A stretch of DNA of 64,000 nt, taken from assembly GCA_015501605.1 (NCBI GenBank), contig JADNRZ010000011.1:1240001-1304000 (forward strand), written 5' to 3'. The notes under the pieces are model-generated. The model was given only the letters and a program-made list of their open reading frames with translations, made no database searches and was not told the origin of the DNA. The position numbers were made by a program, and so were the translations under genes. Positions 46,864 to 60,900 of the stretch are shown here, one piece after another; the first letter of the stretch is position 1; every line of letters starts with the position of its first letter. The stretch is from Panaeolus papilionaceus. Taxonomy: Eukaryota > Basidiomycota > Agaricomycetes > Agaricales.

Positions 46864-47866
46864 CTAAGTAGTACTATCTAGTACCTGTGGGACCGGAGAT
46901 TGACTTGCCACCTCGCCTGCTTCAACTTGTTGCTCCAAGTCCGCCATCCGCTTTTTTTCACGTTCTTCGGCCGAGTCTTTTTCAGCCTGTTCGTACATGC
47001 GTTCGAATGTTCGAATCGCCCTATTTAAAGCAGCCACAGCAGTTACCAGATCGTCTTGCTCTTCGAAAGTCAAGTCACCCTTCTCCCTTAAATTGCCCTT
47101 CAATACGTGTCGCAATGAAGAGCAAACGGCAATAAATGGATGCAAAGGGGCGGTTACCAGTGTCTTGTAGGGCTCGATAGGGATTCCATCAGCTGTTGTA
47201 ATTTTGAAAGTGGCATTTTTACGGAATCCTAAGTGATAGACATATTCGTTTTGCCGAGGAACGAGCTGGGACAACTTGCACGTCACCTTTCCGTCATAAT
47301 TACCGTTTCAAGAAAGTACTTACATAGTCCAGGCACCTGAACCGCTCCTCATCCACGACAATCTTCATGTTTTCCCTCATAGCATTGGCGAGTTTATGAA
47401 AGAAGTCCAGGTTGGTGGGGAAGAAATCCCACATTCCTTCCTGAAATGCGAGAGCCATGTTCATCTCAACTAATCCATTCCATCGGGTTGCATTCAAGTT
47501 GAGGTGAGTTAGAACGCTGTGGGGCAAATAGAAACATACCATCAGGAACTTGTGCACTGAACTTGGCTGTATACACATCGTTCTCGTCGTCACCAAGATC
47601 GTCCAGTTTGGCTCCAATGATGTCTATATACCGCTCAAACTGCTCCAAAACAAAGGATGTCACGGAGTGGAAGTGGTCAATAAGCGTCTAAACGCCCAAA
47701 ATTAGGAAAATTGTAATAGTTCGCTTACTTTCCGCTGCTTCAGCACACCAGTGCATTCAGTAATCCAAATGGTTGTTGACTCAATTTGGTTTGTTGGAGC
47801 CGTTGCTGAACCAGCCGAGTCCGTCTTTACAAATTTTAAGTCCTTGATAGGTATTTTGATTGACAT
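46864..47866 (-). CDS. Protein of unknown function, four exons
   Basis: Spliced model: 47729-47866, 47540-47687, 47324-47469 and 46864-47274, giving 280 residues. An alternative acceptor at 47287 would shorten the last intron to 37 nt and add four residues (VTCK). The start reads MSIKIPIKDLKFVKTD. A middle part (FHSVTSFVLEQFERYIDIIG, then MNMALAFQEGMWDFFPTNLDFF) is helical-looking. The C-terminal third is a charged coiled coil (about 225-270: RTFERMYEQAEKDSAEE, KKRMADLEQQVEAGE). No signal peptide or membrane helix. No family recognised. Codon phases agree over all joins, which supports a real gene despite the lack of homology. Confidence 0.6.
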
Positions 47867-49753
47867 GGTTCTGCATTGAGATGTGGTTGGCAGCTGGAAT
47901 AACTAGAATAAGGATGCACAATGCATCGCAGTGTTGCCGACAACGTCACGTGACCGGCAACGCTCCTCCCCGAGTCAGACTGAGACTGGGACGATCTGAG
48001 ACTCAAAGCGGGACGATGCTTCGTCGATGGTGCTTTGACCTTGCTACGCCGTCTGTCCGACAATTCTAAAAAATAAATTTATTTGATAAATTTAATCGGT
48101 TTTAATATGACCAAGAGGATAATGATAATGATAATCGAGCCTAATGTAATCCTGAGTCAATGATAACAGAGTACTACAAGTGTGAAATTAAGACAGTTGC
48201 GTTCGTTATTTACTTCAGGTCTCGAGGAGAGACTATTTAAGTAAGATCTCTCAACATTTGGCATAGAGCATGTAACACTAAACTGACTTGAATTCTTAAT
48301 GGCCGCACCACGCGACGCGCACGGGTCGACACGTCATTAGCGTATCCCGAGCCCGGAAGACCTGGCGAAATTCCGTTGCTCCGTTCCGAGCCTTTGTGCC
48401 TATGACTGCGAAGGTACCCACGCGTCTTTTTCCTTATCTGGAGATGGAACCATTGTGGGTTCACTCAAACTCTGTATACCGCGTTGATCTCAAGTGTTTC
48501 GACACGCTAACCACAGGGTGAGAGTGTAAGTAATTTGATGAGCACAGTAGATGGCAACAGATTTGCGAAAGGTTCCACTTGCACACTTGAGGTAGATATA
48601 TGTGTACATTCGAGGCAACATTGCCTCCGAGTCTGCTGCAGAGGAATGACAGACATAAAGGTCCTGGGCACAATCTGCCTTCTCAAATAGCACAAAAGCA
48701 AATAGGTGTTCCATTTATCAACATATATTTGGATTGACGATGACTATAAGCTTGAGTCAGATGACGGATTTAATTTTGTCATGTAATTGTTGGCTAGGCT
48801 GATAGCACAGGTGACTTTGTACTCTACACCTTATCACTACGATCCCCAAATATGTATCGAAACGAGTAAACATGCAGTATGAGGTCACTGGTATAACCCG
48901 ACAATATCTCACTATCTAGAAATAGCCCGTACTACATCAGTTATTCGACCGCTACTACCTATTCATGTTTTAGGGGCTTTGCAGAATTAGACTTCAGCTT
49001 CATTCAGGCAAAATTATTGACTAATTCAACATTTCTACCCCCCTCCCATGGCATCCCAGGCATCCGAAATTGATCCATCTGACACTATCGATAGTGAATA
49101 GACTGCAATCGTAGGACTAGTCAGGAAGGAGGGATGCGCCCATGATAGTGCGATAGCCATCTGTTCCTCCGAGATCCAGAGATGCAATCTGCAGGTTTCG
49201 AAAGCAGTAGGCGCAGTGCCCTTGTGACATTTGGAGGGGATTCGAAGACCTAATGCGCACCTACAACTACGCAGCGAGCCAATAGGGGGGGCTCTGTCTT
49301 GACTGGGCACCGTATGGAAAGTGAATACACCCTCTCACCTAACACTTCATAACCTCCCGCTTCCGTTTCCGCCGCCGCTTCCGTTGACCTACATTGCGGT
49401 ACATTATGTGCGTGCTCACCACAATCGCACACATCGCACACCAGCTTCCTGATGCTCACCACCCCCGCTGCCGTTATTTCGACCCTACAGGAAAGAGTGA
49501 ATGCAAGGGAAAGCTAGATCACAGGAGATCACACCTCCGGTGCACTTATCGCCCCGCATCGCACGTTGATGCCTGAACAAACGTTTTGAATGCGACAATG
49601 AATGGCCACAATGGACATACATACAGTTCGCAGTCGGGAGCGGAATGCAGACCGATCAAACTTCGATTAATATCCGCTGTGCCACAACATGTCTTTGTAC
49701 ATAAAACGACCCGGGTTGGATGATGGGATAGCAACCGATTTGAGGATAATTTA

Positions 49754-49776
49754 GGATGGGATGGGATGGGATTGGG
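49754..49776. repeat. GGATG short tandem repeat
   Basis: Short run of GGATG units ending in GGATTGGG. Confidence 0.5.
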
Positions 49777-51887
49777 TGTGGATATGCGATAAGGATGTTC
49801 AAGGACAGAGGGCTGAAAAGGGACAGATTTAAAGGGTGTTTTGTCATTTGAAACGCAGAGATAAGGCGGAATGAGGCTTCGTGAGAGGGTTGAATGCAGG
49901 ATTGTAGGCGTTGTTTCTGCCCTCGGATAAAATCTTGACATCGGTGCCCCAATATCATGTCCAAGGCGCGTCATGTGGAAGCTATATTGTCGCACAGCTT
50001 TACGAATATATATTCTATACTCACGAGAACACTCACAATGTGAAGATAAGATGACGAAACAAGCAGTGCAATGTATCGAAAGGTACAGGTAATTATAGAC
50101 ATGAACTAATGAAAACTGCTGCACCGCACATACACGAAGGCGAGCGCGTTGCATAATTGAGTAGAGCTAATTATATGATGAATAAATAAGCTTCTCGAAG
50201 GTCTTGCTCTCATGGTAAAGATGTGGTGGATAAGATTCCGCGCATAGCTAGCTGCGTGTTTGGTGAGCACTGCGGTCATCTGAGTCCTGATAAGATATGG
50301 CTCTACCCTGCTCAGTCATCCTCTGACATGTAGATAAGTGTGACGGAAGCGGATGCTGAGATTTGTATCAGGTTCCCTTGAAGCTCTCCGAAATGAAATC
50401 ATGAGGCCGTGGGTCCAATAAACCTGCTTGCATTTGTGGCAACGGCCACAGAGGCTTCTTTTCTCAAGAACCCTGAAAACGTCAGACTTCCTCCTGACCA
50501 ACAGTAGGGATCGTCGTAGTAAGATGCGCCTGCGGCACATAGATAACGCTGAACGACTTCAGTTTTGATAGTGAGAAATATAAAGGTACCGGAACCGGGT
50601 GTTCATACACTCTCGGTTAGCACAACATACGTCTATAATTCAATATCTATCATGAAATCAGCCTGGGATTTCACAGGGTTTAACCCCTCATTTTCTTGTT
50701 TGTGGCTCGTGCGTTGAGAACGCCTGCTATTGGAGTAGGGTTTCAAATTGAGGGTAAAACGCCGTCAATGCGTTACTTCGGACGTTGGCATGATAGATGC
50801 GACCCTAATAGGGTCTTAGGGCTTCACATAACGCTTCGAAAGGACCTCCTAAACCCCGTTTTTGCGAGCTTACCTTAGGGCTCAGGATAACGCTCGAACC
50901 TTTTGTTCAGCAGGGATCACGGGGAAATTTATACTTCTACGTTTGTTCTACGTACACGCCCGGGTGTTACACCTTCGATTGGAGGTCGCCGGTTGATTCA
51001 ACGGACCTCGGAGACTGCCTCGATCATGCACATCAATCGACACGATGGGCCAGATCACGAGCACTCGTGGTGCGAGAGGGACCTACAGGTGTGTGTAATC
51101 GACCTTATGACGTCGATGTGGTCTGTATATTAGTAGCATTATATTGGTGGATTCAATTTCGTAGGTGTGGATCCAAGAGGTTTGGTGAGCGATGTGGAGC
51201 CCTTTCTGGAGCGCTTATATGTCACTTATGCTCCTCAAATTGAGTTTTGATCCGTCCGAGATGTGAGGCACTGAAGGCGCGCGACGCGCAGTGTTGGTGC
51301 GTATGTCATAAGTAACGTGCTGCGTTGTGGCTGATAGCCACTGCCATGCAGGATGAGTGGCTCGATCATTTGGAATAGGGCGTTGTGCGCCGTCAGAGTG
51401 TGATGTGAAACCTAAACTAGACGAGCATCATTCGAGCGGGGAACATACTACGTAACATGGAGGACCGCTTCTGCTAGTACTTTCTAATTCGAGGCGGTCC
51501 TGACTTTACATATGAAATTCCCTTCAACGCCTCGTCTCTCCTGAAAACTTGTAACGTACAGCATCCGAATCAGGAAACTTCCGAGTTGATTCTATCTAAG
51601 TGGCTCAACCGTCATGGGGTGTGTATGTAGCTTTGGAAGTCCCTTTCATCCTCATTCTTTCATGTTGGCAATAGGTACACACCCCTTTCATCTCTCGCTC
51701 TTCACGAATCGCGTTTGTTCTGCCTAGAATGTGATACCCTTACCCTGAAAATTCTTGGAAGATGCGTTCGTTTTTAAGCGTGAATGTTCTCGAATGAATT
51801 ATGCGAGGGTAACATCGTAATACTCAGATTACTTACATACCCAGAGTGTTTAGTCATGAATTACTCGGACTTGATCATTAAATTCTT

Positions 51888-51907
51888 TGACTCTGACTCT
51901 GACTCTG
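51888..51907. repeat. TGACTC tandem repeat
   Basis: Three perfect TGACTC units in a row. Confidence 0.55.
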
Positions 51908-54900
51908 AGCATTTGAATTCCTATCGTTGACTCGTTGAGCGCAGCAACCTACAGATTCGCGGTAAGTGTAAGTGTGCTAATACATAGCCTCTCGCAAATA
52001 GTGCTTCAAGCGAGGTATTATTAAACTGTGCATTTATAATATAACACGTTATGGGGCCTGTATGTGTATACACGTACATTTTCGAGAAAATACACAATGG
52101 ATGAGTAGAGAAGACGGCATCCGATCGATAGCGTTAAAAATTTCAAAGGGTTTGTTTGAGTCAACTAATACTGTATGACTCGCTAGTCGATGAGCTGAAA
52201 GGGAATCGGATATCGATGAGAGCAGCTCGAACAAAGGTACTCGAGTTCCACTTTCAATGGGATGCCAATGCAGATAGACAATGTAAGCATGGTTGTATGT
52301 TATGATGTGCTATCCGTACAAAGGATATTGTGAGTATGTGTACTCTGTTATCATTAATTTATATCTTCAATGGGGTGGCAGGCATTGTAAGTAAACACTG
52401 TAAACATATGCATGCCTTTCATTAAAACACAGCCAGCCGGCGAATTCCAACACGAAGGATTGTGTGATCATACGGAAAACGGACGGGGACTCGGAGATGC
52501 ACGGGGTGACTGGGTGGAAGGTGACGATCGCTCGGAGGAGTTTGGGATGCGATGAATTGAAGAGTTGGCTTAATTTCTTGTGGGTCAATGTTTAATTCGG
52601 AGGCCTCCATGTTCTTGTGTGCAAAAGTCATTGTACTTACATGGACTCGGAGACGGGAAATCGCTGATCGGAAATGCATTGTGCGTTAGTGGCAGTCACA
52701 ATGGGATTCGGGATTCGAAGGAATGATCGTCTCGACGTCGCGTCGGGGATCGTGGGTCTGTTGGCGTCGAGCATGATATGATGGATTGTCTACAGTGTAG
52801 AATGTATTCTGCCATTGCAAATGTGGTGATTGACAAAATGTATGCTGCTTATGTTACTGAATGTATAACGAGAGCGCTGTTGTGGAATGACACGCATATA
52901 TCTATACGTTTATCCATGTATAGATGAAACACTGATAAGCAATCCATCAATCCCCCCGACGTCGACGTCGATGTACACAACGCACACAAAGTAATCCCTC
53001 TGGCAATGGCATTGATATGAAGTGAAAAATGGCCATGAGGCTCCGAGTCAGGGCAGACAGGCACATCGCTTGTCTTGATTTGGTTGAACCTCGGTGGATG
53101 ATGTATACCCAATTCGAGTCTAAAATTTAGACTGTCCCTTCAAGCCTTTTTTTGAATACCGAACAGCGGTCATCATAATCAACATCTCCGCCCGACTTTA
53201 TTGATTTATCAGGTCTAGCTCAGAGAGGATACCCTCAAAAGTCAAGGATCATGCATCGTAATCAGAAAGCATTGAGTTTATTCAGAATGGTACCCGAAAA
53301 GTAGATAAGAATACAATACAATAGGTGACCCTACACGGTGAACCGATGATAGGCTGTTCCCTTTTTCAACCCTCAGGCTTGTTGATTGATAAAAGGGATA
53401 AAAGTACAATAATAACTGATCTCGCGGTAACCCTGCAAGCCACATAAAATGGAGGCGGCGGCGTTCTGTTTTGTGTCGTTACATATCCTCGCTGAGCATC
53501 GACAATGGTAACGAGAAAGAAGGAACAAGAAAGGCATCAACAATAGGAATGACAAAGACGAGGAAGGAGAAATGAGGATGTGAGTGGGGATTTGACTGAA
53601 TGCTGTCGTGAACATTAATTGCCAAAGGATGGGATGGATCAGCGCTCAGCCATGATTGCTCAGTGCTAGTCTGGCTTGTTGACGATACGAAACGTGCTAA
53701 ACGTGGACAAGCGATAAGTCGAATCGCAGACTCGCAGTCTATCCCTAGAGCCTACTAGCTCCCGACACGCTTCGTTGAACACCATGGTCAATTAAACTCA
53801 TAATTAATTAACTTTTAACCTCAAAGCGGCGCCGCCGACGCCGCATGCCTCGACTATACCTTCTGTATATTTCCCGCTTGTCCTCTTCGTAGTCACTTCA
53901 AGTTGAAAACGATGTTGCTAGATCAAAAACGTGAACGATTCTAGGCTGCGAAGTTGATTTTGATCAGCTGTGCGTGCTGGGTGTGGACAGTAGCGCCAGT
54001 CCAGGTATCGTGCTACTCCGGATCTTATAGATGACCCAGCGCTTCGACGACCAGTTAAGTCGAAGTTGGTGACAATCGAAAGGCTTAAAGTCAAACATAA
54101 GAAAGCTAGGTAATATTTTACAACCTTCATATTTTAACGTTGAGCTTGAGTCGAAGCTTAATCTCGAACCGCACTTCAATTCACGTTCACATTCGATTTA
54201 GTCGTTGAGGGGTTGTATCATTAAATCAAGGGCGATCTCGATTCTCGAGACAAAGCGGGACGAGACACGGATGAGGTGAGGGTATAATTAAAGTAAAATT
54301 AGAATTAACTATGAGAAAATCGTCATATGATAATGAGCAGGACCATGAGACTTTTATAGCTGTCGCGGGTGCGCTTCAATGTTGGTCAGATCGCGTGGCT
54401 CTCGGCTAGATATGGGAGCGTAATGCGCACGGAGGACCTCGCTCAGCGAGACTTGGTGTTGACCGAATTCTGAATGTGATATGATGCAAAGCGGGCTGCT
54501 GCGTTGAATCGGATTTCTACTTGGATAAAGTCTCGTTTCGAAGGATTATTCCATTGTCCAGTGGATTAAACATGAATGTTGTATGGTGTATGGTGTGTAG
54601 AGGTAATCTCATCCAGGGTCGCCTGACTCGATGAACTCTCTACTCAGGCTGAGAAGACTGAGTTCTGTGGAATATTCTCTTCTCTTGAAGTCGCTGTGCG
54701 GTCGCTATTGTGCCGTAGTTTGTCGGATAACGAAATACAGGAAGTTGTGGGGTAATGTGGGGTAAGAAGGGCCTTGAGTGTGTACAATTGTGCCCCCGAG
54801 GCGGGAGGTGGGAAGTATCTTGATTAGATATTGCTTCGAGCGTCATACCTTACTTCCTGATGCTCGACTTATGGCGCATACGTATACGGTATGTCAGATT

Positions 54901-55613
54901 GGAGCAACATATGTATAAATCAAGAAGAAGGTTTTATGAGGACTTGATGGCGTGTGTCCTGCCCAAGCCCAAAGAAGTATATGCGCTCAGAAGTCATGGG
55001 AAATGGGTGGGTGATTAAGCTTTCTTTGGGAACGCCTTCGAGGACGACTCACAAGGGTGAGAGGGGTGGTCAGCTGCGAGTTCGACATCGAGTAATTAGT
55101 CAGCCCTTCACAGCGACAGAAACGACGACGAAGAGATGAGCTCGAGTTGCATCGTTGAGACGAGACGAGACGAAACGATTAAAGACTATGAGCACCGGAC
55201 CTAGACATGATCATGACAGACATACAAAGTCGCCGTGCGTGCGTAATGTGGAGGGATATGATTGGATTTGGAGCGGTTCTTATATCATATACACTTGTAG
55301 GATTCTATTACAAGCAACAAGCACATACATATTCAGCTTCGGGTGGAAATGAAGGCGGGAACACTTCAATCCAAAGGCATCCAAGTAAAGCAAGTGAGTA
55401 CCTGAGGCAAATGGGTGGGGTGGGGTGGGTATACTGGAATAGGTAAAGACGTCCCGACGTACGGTTAATCAAGCTCGTCCATATATGGCATACATGTGTT
55501 CGAGAATTCTGGATGTGTCGTCATGATATGTATTATATTGTCGTCACCTAGCTATGCGCAGCGAATTCCAACAGAACAGCGTATTATAAGTAATCAATCG
55601 TGTTACCTCTCAA

Positions 55614-55632
55614 CAGAACAGAACAGAACAGA
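55614..55632. repeat. CAGAA tandem repeat
   Basis: Consecutive CAGAA units, with further CAGAA words nearby at 55571-55580. Confidence 0.55.
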
Positions 55633-57913
55633 ATTCAACAGAAGAGAACACCCCAGAAAGTCGACCAGAAATTCCAGAGGAAGCGACGTCTCAGGCGTCG
55701 TACTAACCGAAATGAAGGTGGAAAAACATACTCCAGACTCCAGACTCCAGAGTTCAGTTCAGAGAGCGGGGGGTCAGGCGGTCTATCGCTCAATAGCGAC
55801 TTTATTTAGGCTTGTGTACCGTCGTACCGAGGATGAAGCGGCGGAGGGTCGGATGATGCTTTTGTGTGTGTGGATGTTGAGATACGTATGTTAAGAGGAG
55901 ATATGACGTATAGGAGCGCAGTCCAGGTGAGAGGAGAGGCGGGGGTTTTATGGTTGCAGAGAAATACGGATATGCAGTCCAGGAAAAGACCGACCATAGA
56001 CATGTTCAAGAGTTAGAGTCTCTTGCAATGGTTGTATTGTATGGGTTTACCGCTGACATATGCACACTGCAGTACCAGTGGGCGTAGACCGCATCATCAC
56101 ATCGCGAGTGCTCAGAGGTGGGCCTTTCGAATGCCCATTTGAGTAGTGTGATGGACATATTTAAAGTTTGGACATGGGATATACAGTTCGACAGACAGTG
56201 GATATTAATGCCGAGCGCCGAGTGTGTGTGTTGTATGTGGATTCGAGGCGAGACCAGGGGAGAAACGGTGGATGAGATTGGATAATATGGAATTCTGGGA
56301 CGTGGACGTGTCGATGCGGTTATAAGTAGACATTAGCAGAAGACCAAGGCCTAGGAAGAATGTAGCGCTGGCAGTCTAGCCAGCCAGCCAGACAGGTAAA
56401 ATTAGAAACGAAAGAAAATTTAATCATAGTGGAAGCGACGAGAATTTTTTTTAATATGAAAGTGTGGGAAAAGTTCAAGTGGAACGTAACACGTTTCAAG
56501 GGGAGGAGGCCATCCAAAGGGAGACAAAAGTGGGTGATGAACGTAGCACGAGGCTCGCTTGGTGACAGCGCCTAGTTCTTGGCTATGACTTGGCCCGACG
56601 CGGTGGTTTGGAACCTTCCTCTTTAGGGTGATTTTTAGAGCGAAAGTTTGCGGGTGTATAATTGAAAAAAGTATTTTTGTGACGGGCGTATTGATGTTTT
56701 CCCGGAGTCCGGAGTGGGCGAGAAAGAGGTTCGGCGGTGGGTGGGTTGGGTTAGGGGAAATGAAAACGAAAGGAAAGGCGAGGATTATGATAATGATACT
56801 GATAATCGTGTTTGAAGGAAGGCGTAGATAAAAAGAGAGGCCTTGAGGCAGCCTCACTTTAAGAGCTGGTGAAAATCATGAGCGAGTGAATCTCGATTTG
56901 AATCTTGATTCGTCACCTAATCGGGGTAACTGGTCGGATGGTTTGGTGTATGGTTCCCCATTTGGATCTGCGAAAAAACCCCTTCGCCCTATAACATTGC
57001 TTCCCATATCATCAATTTTTTTCTTTTTTCTCTTCGTCTTTGCCTATTACGCTCATCCACGCAAGAGTGTAAGCAATCCCTCTACTGCTGTGTTTCCCTT
57101 TTCAAAGAAGAACGCAAGAATACTCTGCTCTGGTCTTTTCTCTGTTACCTTTGCCACTCAGACCCAGCCATTCCAACAAAAACAGGCTTGTTCAACTTAT
57201 TGTCCCTGCTCACCGTTCATCTTCCTCGACCGCGTCCTCTACCGACCCACCATCCACCCCTCGAATTATCCACCACCGACCACACTTTTCTAGTCTTTTC
57301 TCTGCTTTTCTCTTTCTTAGTCATCCCTCTCCCCTCCCCGGTCCCGTTTCAACCGATTGTTGTCATCGCAGAGCCCGAACACCGTTCGATTTCTGCATTG
57401 ACGACATTCCCTCACACACCCACTTTATAATCACACAAAAAGCTTACCCATAAGCTCATACAAAAAACGGTGCTTGTCCTCCGCCGTTTTTTTATTTTTA
57501 CTTGTTCAAAAAGAGGCACGACCCCCCCATCCACCTTTTTCACGTTCGATAACCCAACCACCCAAAAAAAATAAGCGGAAAATCCAGACGTACCTTTTTG
57601 TGTTAGAGCATTTTTTTCTTCATTGCATTGCATTGCATCTCAATTGTGAGTGAGCACCCGTAATTAATTGGAGTTCAAGTCATCAAATTTACTGACTTCT
57701 TAATTTTAACCCCCCTTCTCCTCACTCATCGCATTCTATCTCTGACTCACCGAAAGCAGACTCATACTCATAAATACCCGCACGATCTCAATTTCAGCAT
57801 CAATACAAACCTTTTGAATCCCCTCACCCTTTAATATTTTTGTTACAATTCCTTCTATCAATTTACGACCCAGTTTATCACTTTCTACTCCATCCTCATC
57901 GTCTAGAAAAGCC

Positions 57914-60900
57914 ATGTTGACGCTATCCCCTGGTTGTTCATGTGATGTCTGCGCGGAAGAGTACTCCGCTACGAGGTTGCCGCATTCGATTCCCTGTGGT
58001 GCGTCTCTCCTTTCTTTTCTTTTCTGCTCACTCAAAAATTAACATACATCTGAAATGACAGGCCACGTCCTCTGTGCACCCTGCATCACCCAAATCGGCG
58101 ACAAAACCCCACCAAGACTCCAACCCGCCTGTCCCTTCTGCCGCGAAACCTTCACCCCCGACGCGATGCGCGTCGTGCGCATGGATTTTAGCACGTCCGG
58201 GTGGAGCACGCCCCGTCGTGCCCCTGCTCTCGACACCTTCAATTCGTTCAACTCGGAGATGCTGCATAGGAAGACGGAGAGGTTGGTTAGCGGGAATGGC
58301 GGGTTCAATGCCTTTGGAGGAGGAGGGGGGAGGAAAGCGGATGTGGCAAGGCTGGAGGACAAGGTGCAGAGGATTGCGAAGAAGAAGTGTAGTGTTGAGG
58401 AGGTTAGTGCTGTTTATAAGGAGTTGGAGGAGTTTGTCCTGGGGGCAAAGGATGATGTTGTGAGTGTTCCGTCTGTTTTCTCTTTTCTCTTTTTTTTTTT
58501 TCCTTTTTTTTGGAGAGGGAATTTGGGATGTGATTTTTGGGAGGGGTAGGAGACGCTACGATCGGTGCCGATGTAAGCGCTTATCTGCGCACCCTGTACA
58601 TCCCATACACCCTGTGCAACGTGTGCGCATACGCAAGCGCCGCGCGTCCATTACCTTCACGCTCTGCATGTGCCACTTCTCTTCTCGCATGCGTCATCTT
58701 GTTGATTGAGCGTCGTTCTCATACCTCCGCACGAACCCGACAGCCTAACGGGTTTAATCGAGTCATCATGGTGTAAATTTTATGCTTGATATCTCGGCTG
58801 GCTCTTGACGCCTCTGTCCCCGTTGGGTAACCTCAAGGACTCCATCCCCCTCATTCTCACTCTTCATTTTTCATTCATCTAATCATATCTACACATCTTC
58901 TTGATCTATTTACTAACTCTACTTGCACGACAGCCAACCTCACTTTGCCTCTCAGCAGCGCTCTTACACGCTATCCTCACGAACCACCATGCGCACAGTG
59001 AGAGCTCCAAGAATGCGAAGAATACGGAGATGGGATTGAGAAGACAGGTAGAGGAGTTGGAGGGGGAGGTTAGGAGGTGAGTTTGGATTTTTTTTAATCT
59101 GGTTTTTGGTTGCGTTTTTGGTTCTGGATTTTTTTGAAACTTTGGGTGGTTGTATTTTGGATGAGTGGAGAGCTCGATGTGCCTAAGGCACGCAGAATGG
59201 AGACCTCCCTCGGTGGCGGTGGATATCCCAAAGTGCCTTGCAGTACTATGTGGATCCACAACTCGGATCGGGTTGTGGTGTGTTTATCTTGACGGGTGGA
59301 ACGGAACGGCGTTCTGAGCGCCTCATTTGTGGGTGGAGTGAGACACGTTTTGATGCGTTGTGTTGTGGGTGAAACGTGTTGGCGCTTCCTGTGGGTGAAA
59401 CGTGGCCCGCAGAACGTGGTTAGCGCCTTGTGTGTTTGATCGTCGGCTGGGGCGCTTGGGCTGTGATTTGATGGGATGGAATGTGATGATGCGATATGTT
59501 ACTGTGGGCGGGGTGATTTGATTTGATTATCTCCCTTTCATTTCTTCTTTGTTCTCCATCCTATTCTTTCTATTGTTGCAATCTTTTCACTTATCCTTTA
59601 TCCTTGATTGATTGATTTGGTTTTAATCTGGATGATATACTGATTATGCTCTTTGTTCTTTTTATATGCGTTTTTGTGATGCCTTGCCGATGCCTTTATC
59701 TGGATGTGTTTCATCGATACTTTTCTGGATATCTTCAATGGGTGCTTTTTTGGATGCGTTCTATGGATGCCTTTTCTGGACCTGGCTCGATTCCGACCCG
59801 ACATGTGTTCTGTGGACACGTCCTTCCATTCCGATGGTCACCCGGCACTTCCAACTTTGTCTGACACTCCGGTGCTTCTAACTCTGCCTGGTACTCCGAC
59901 GCACACGCATCTGTCCATCTTCTTATTCATCCATCTATCGATGTGATTAGACAAGTGAGCTCTTTTTTGAATCAAAGTAAAGGAATTACGTCATATACTA
60001 ACTCATCCTTTCTCACAAAGCGTCATCAATACACCTCCAAATCCCAGGAATGTACCCAGCTCCGTCAAGAAATCAGCCAACTCCGCGCGCTGGCTACAAC
60101 CCTCGGAGGCAACATTCCCGAGTCTCTCTCACCTTCCCGATCACTCTCCCCTACGCCAACGTCGACGCCGCAATCTACCAGCCCGACGCCCTATAGCTCC
60201 GCCAACGCCGGCGCCATTTCTTCTGCTAGCGCACAGGCGGCGGGCATGACCCCTGTGTCGAGATTCTCTTCTATGCACTCGAGGAGTTTGTCGATGTCCG
60301 GAGGCAGGCCTACGACCCCTGCGTCCCCTGTTTCGCCTACGCGTAGCCATACACCTGCTGTGTCGTCCACTAGCTCCCCGCGCTCTCACACCCCCGGCCC
60401 TAACTCCAGCGCCCCACGCTCTCATACTCCCGGACCGACCTCGAGTAGCGCGCGCAGTCATACCCCCGGCCCGCTTTCGAGCGCTAGTGCGCAGGCTGCC
60501 CAGGGTCTGAGGAGTCTCAGCCATACGCCCAGCCTTAGGAGCGCTACACCGAGCTTGAGGTCATATGGTGGACAGTCGATTTCATCGAGTGGGGTGCCGC
60601 CGGTGCCAGCATTGCCGACGGAGAGGGACACTCGAGCAGGTAGGGCTACGCCCGCGCCTGGTATGTCCAGCGCGAGCGCACAGGCGGCGGCGCATGCTGC
60701 TGCCCAGGCTGAGCGTGCGCAGGAGTCGCAACAGCAGGCTTATGCACATGCGCATCGGTCCGAGCGTGATCGTGCACCTCCCATGATGAGCTCTGCAAGC
60801 GCCCAAGCTGCCGCCCACGCACAAGCCACAGCGCGCATGCAGCACTCGCAGACGCCCGCGCCGATTATCCCGCCCAAGCCACGCAGGCTGTCACAGCCCA

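Larger units (their letters stand above)
47867..57913. other. 10-kb gene-poor stretch
   Basis: Only short frames without recognisable motifs or intron partners. The largest (minus, 49546-50154, 202 codons) has a low-information, Cys/His/Ser-rich translation that looks like chance. Local repeats: GGATG runs at 49754-49776, TGACTC three times at 51888-51907, and CAGAA repeats at 55614-55632. The last kilobase (56900-57913) becomes strongly pyrimidine-rich and probably belongs to the 5' region of the RING gene. I found no intact reverse transcriptase, transposase, helicase or rRNA. Confidence 0.45.

Noticed and set aside
49546..50154. Minus-strand 202-codon frame
   Set aside because: No motif, no splice partners, and irregular Cys/His/Ser composition. 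It looks like chance in low-complexity DNA.
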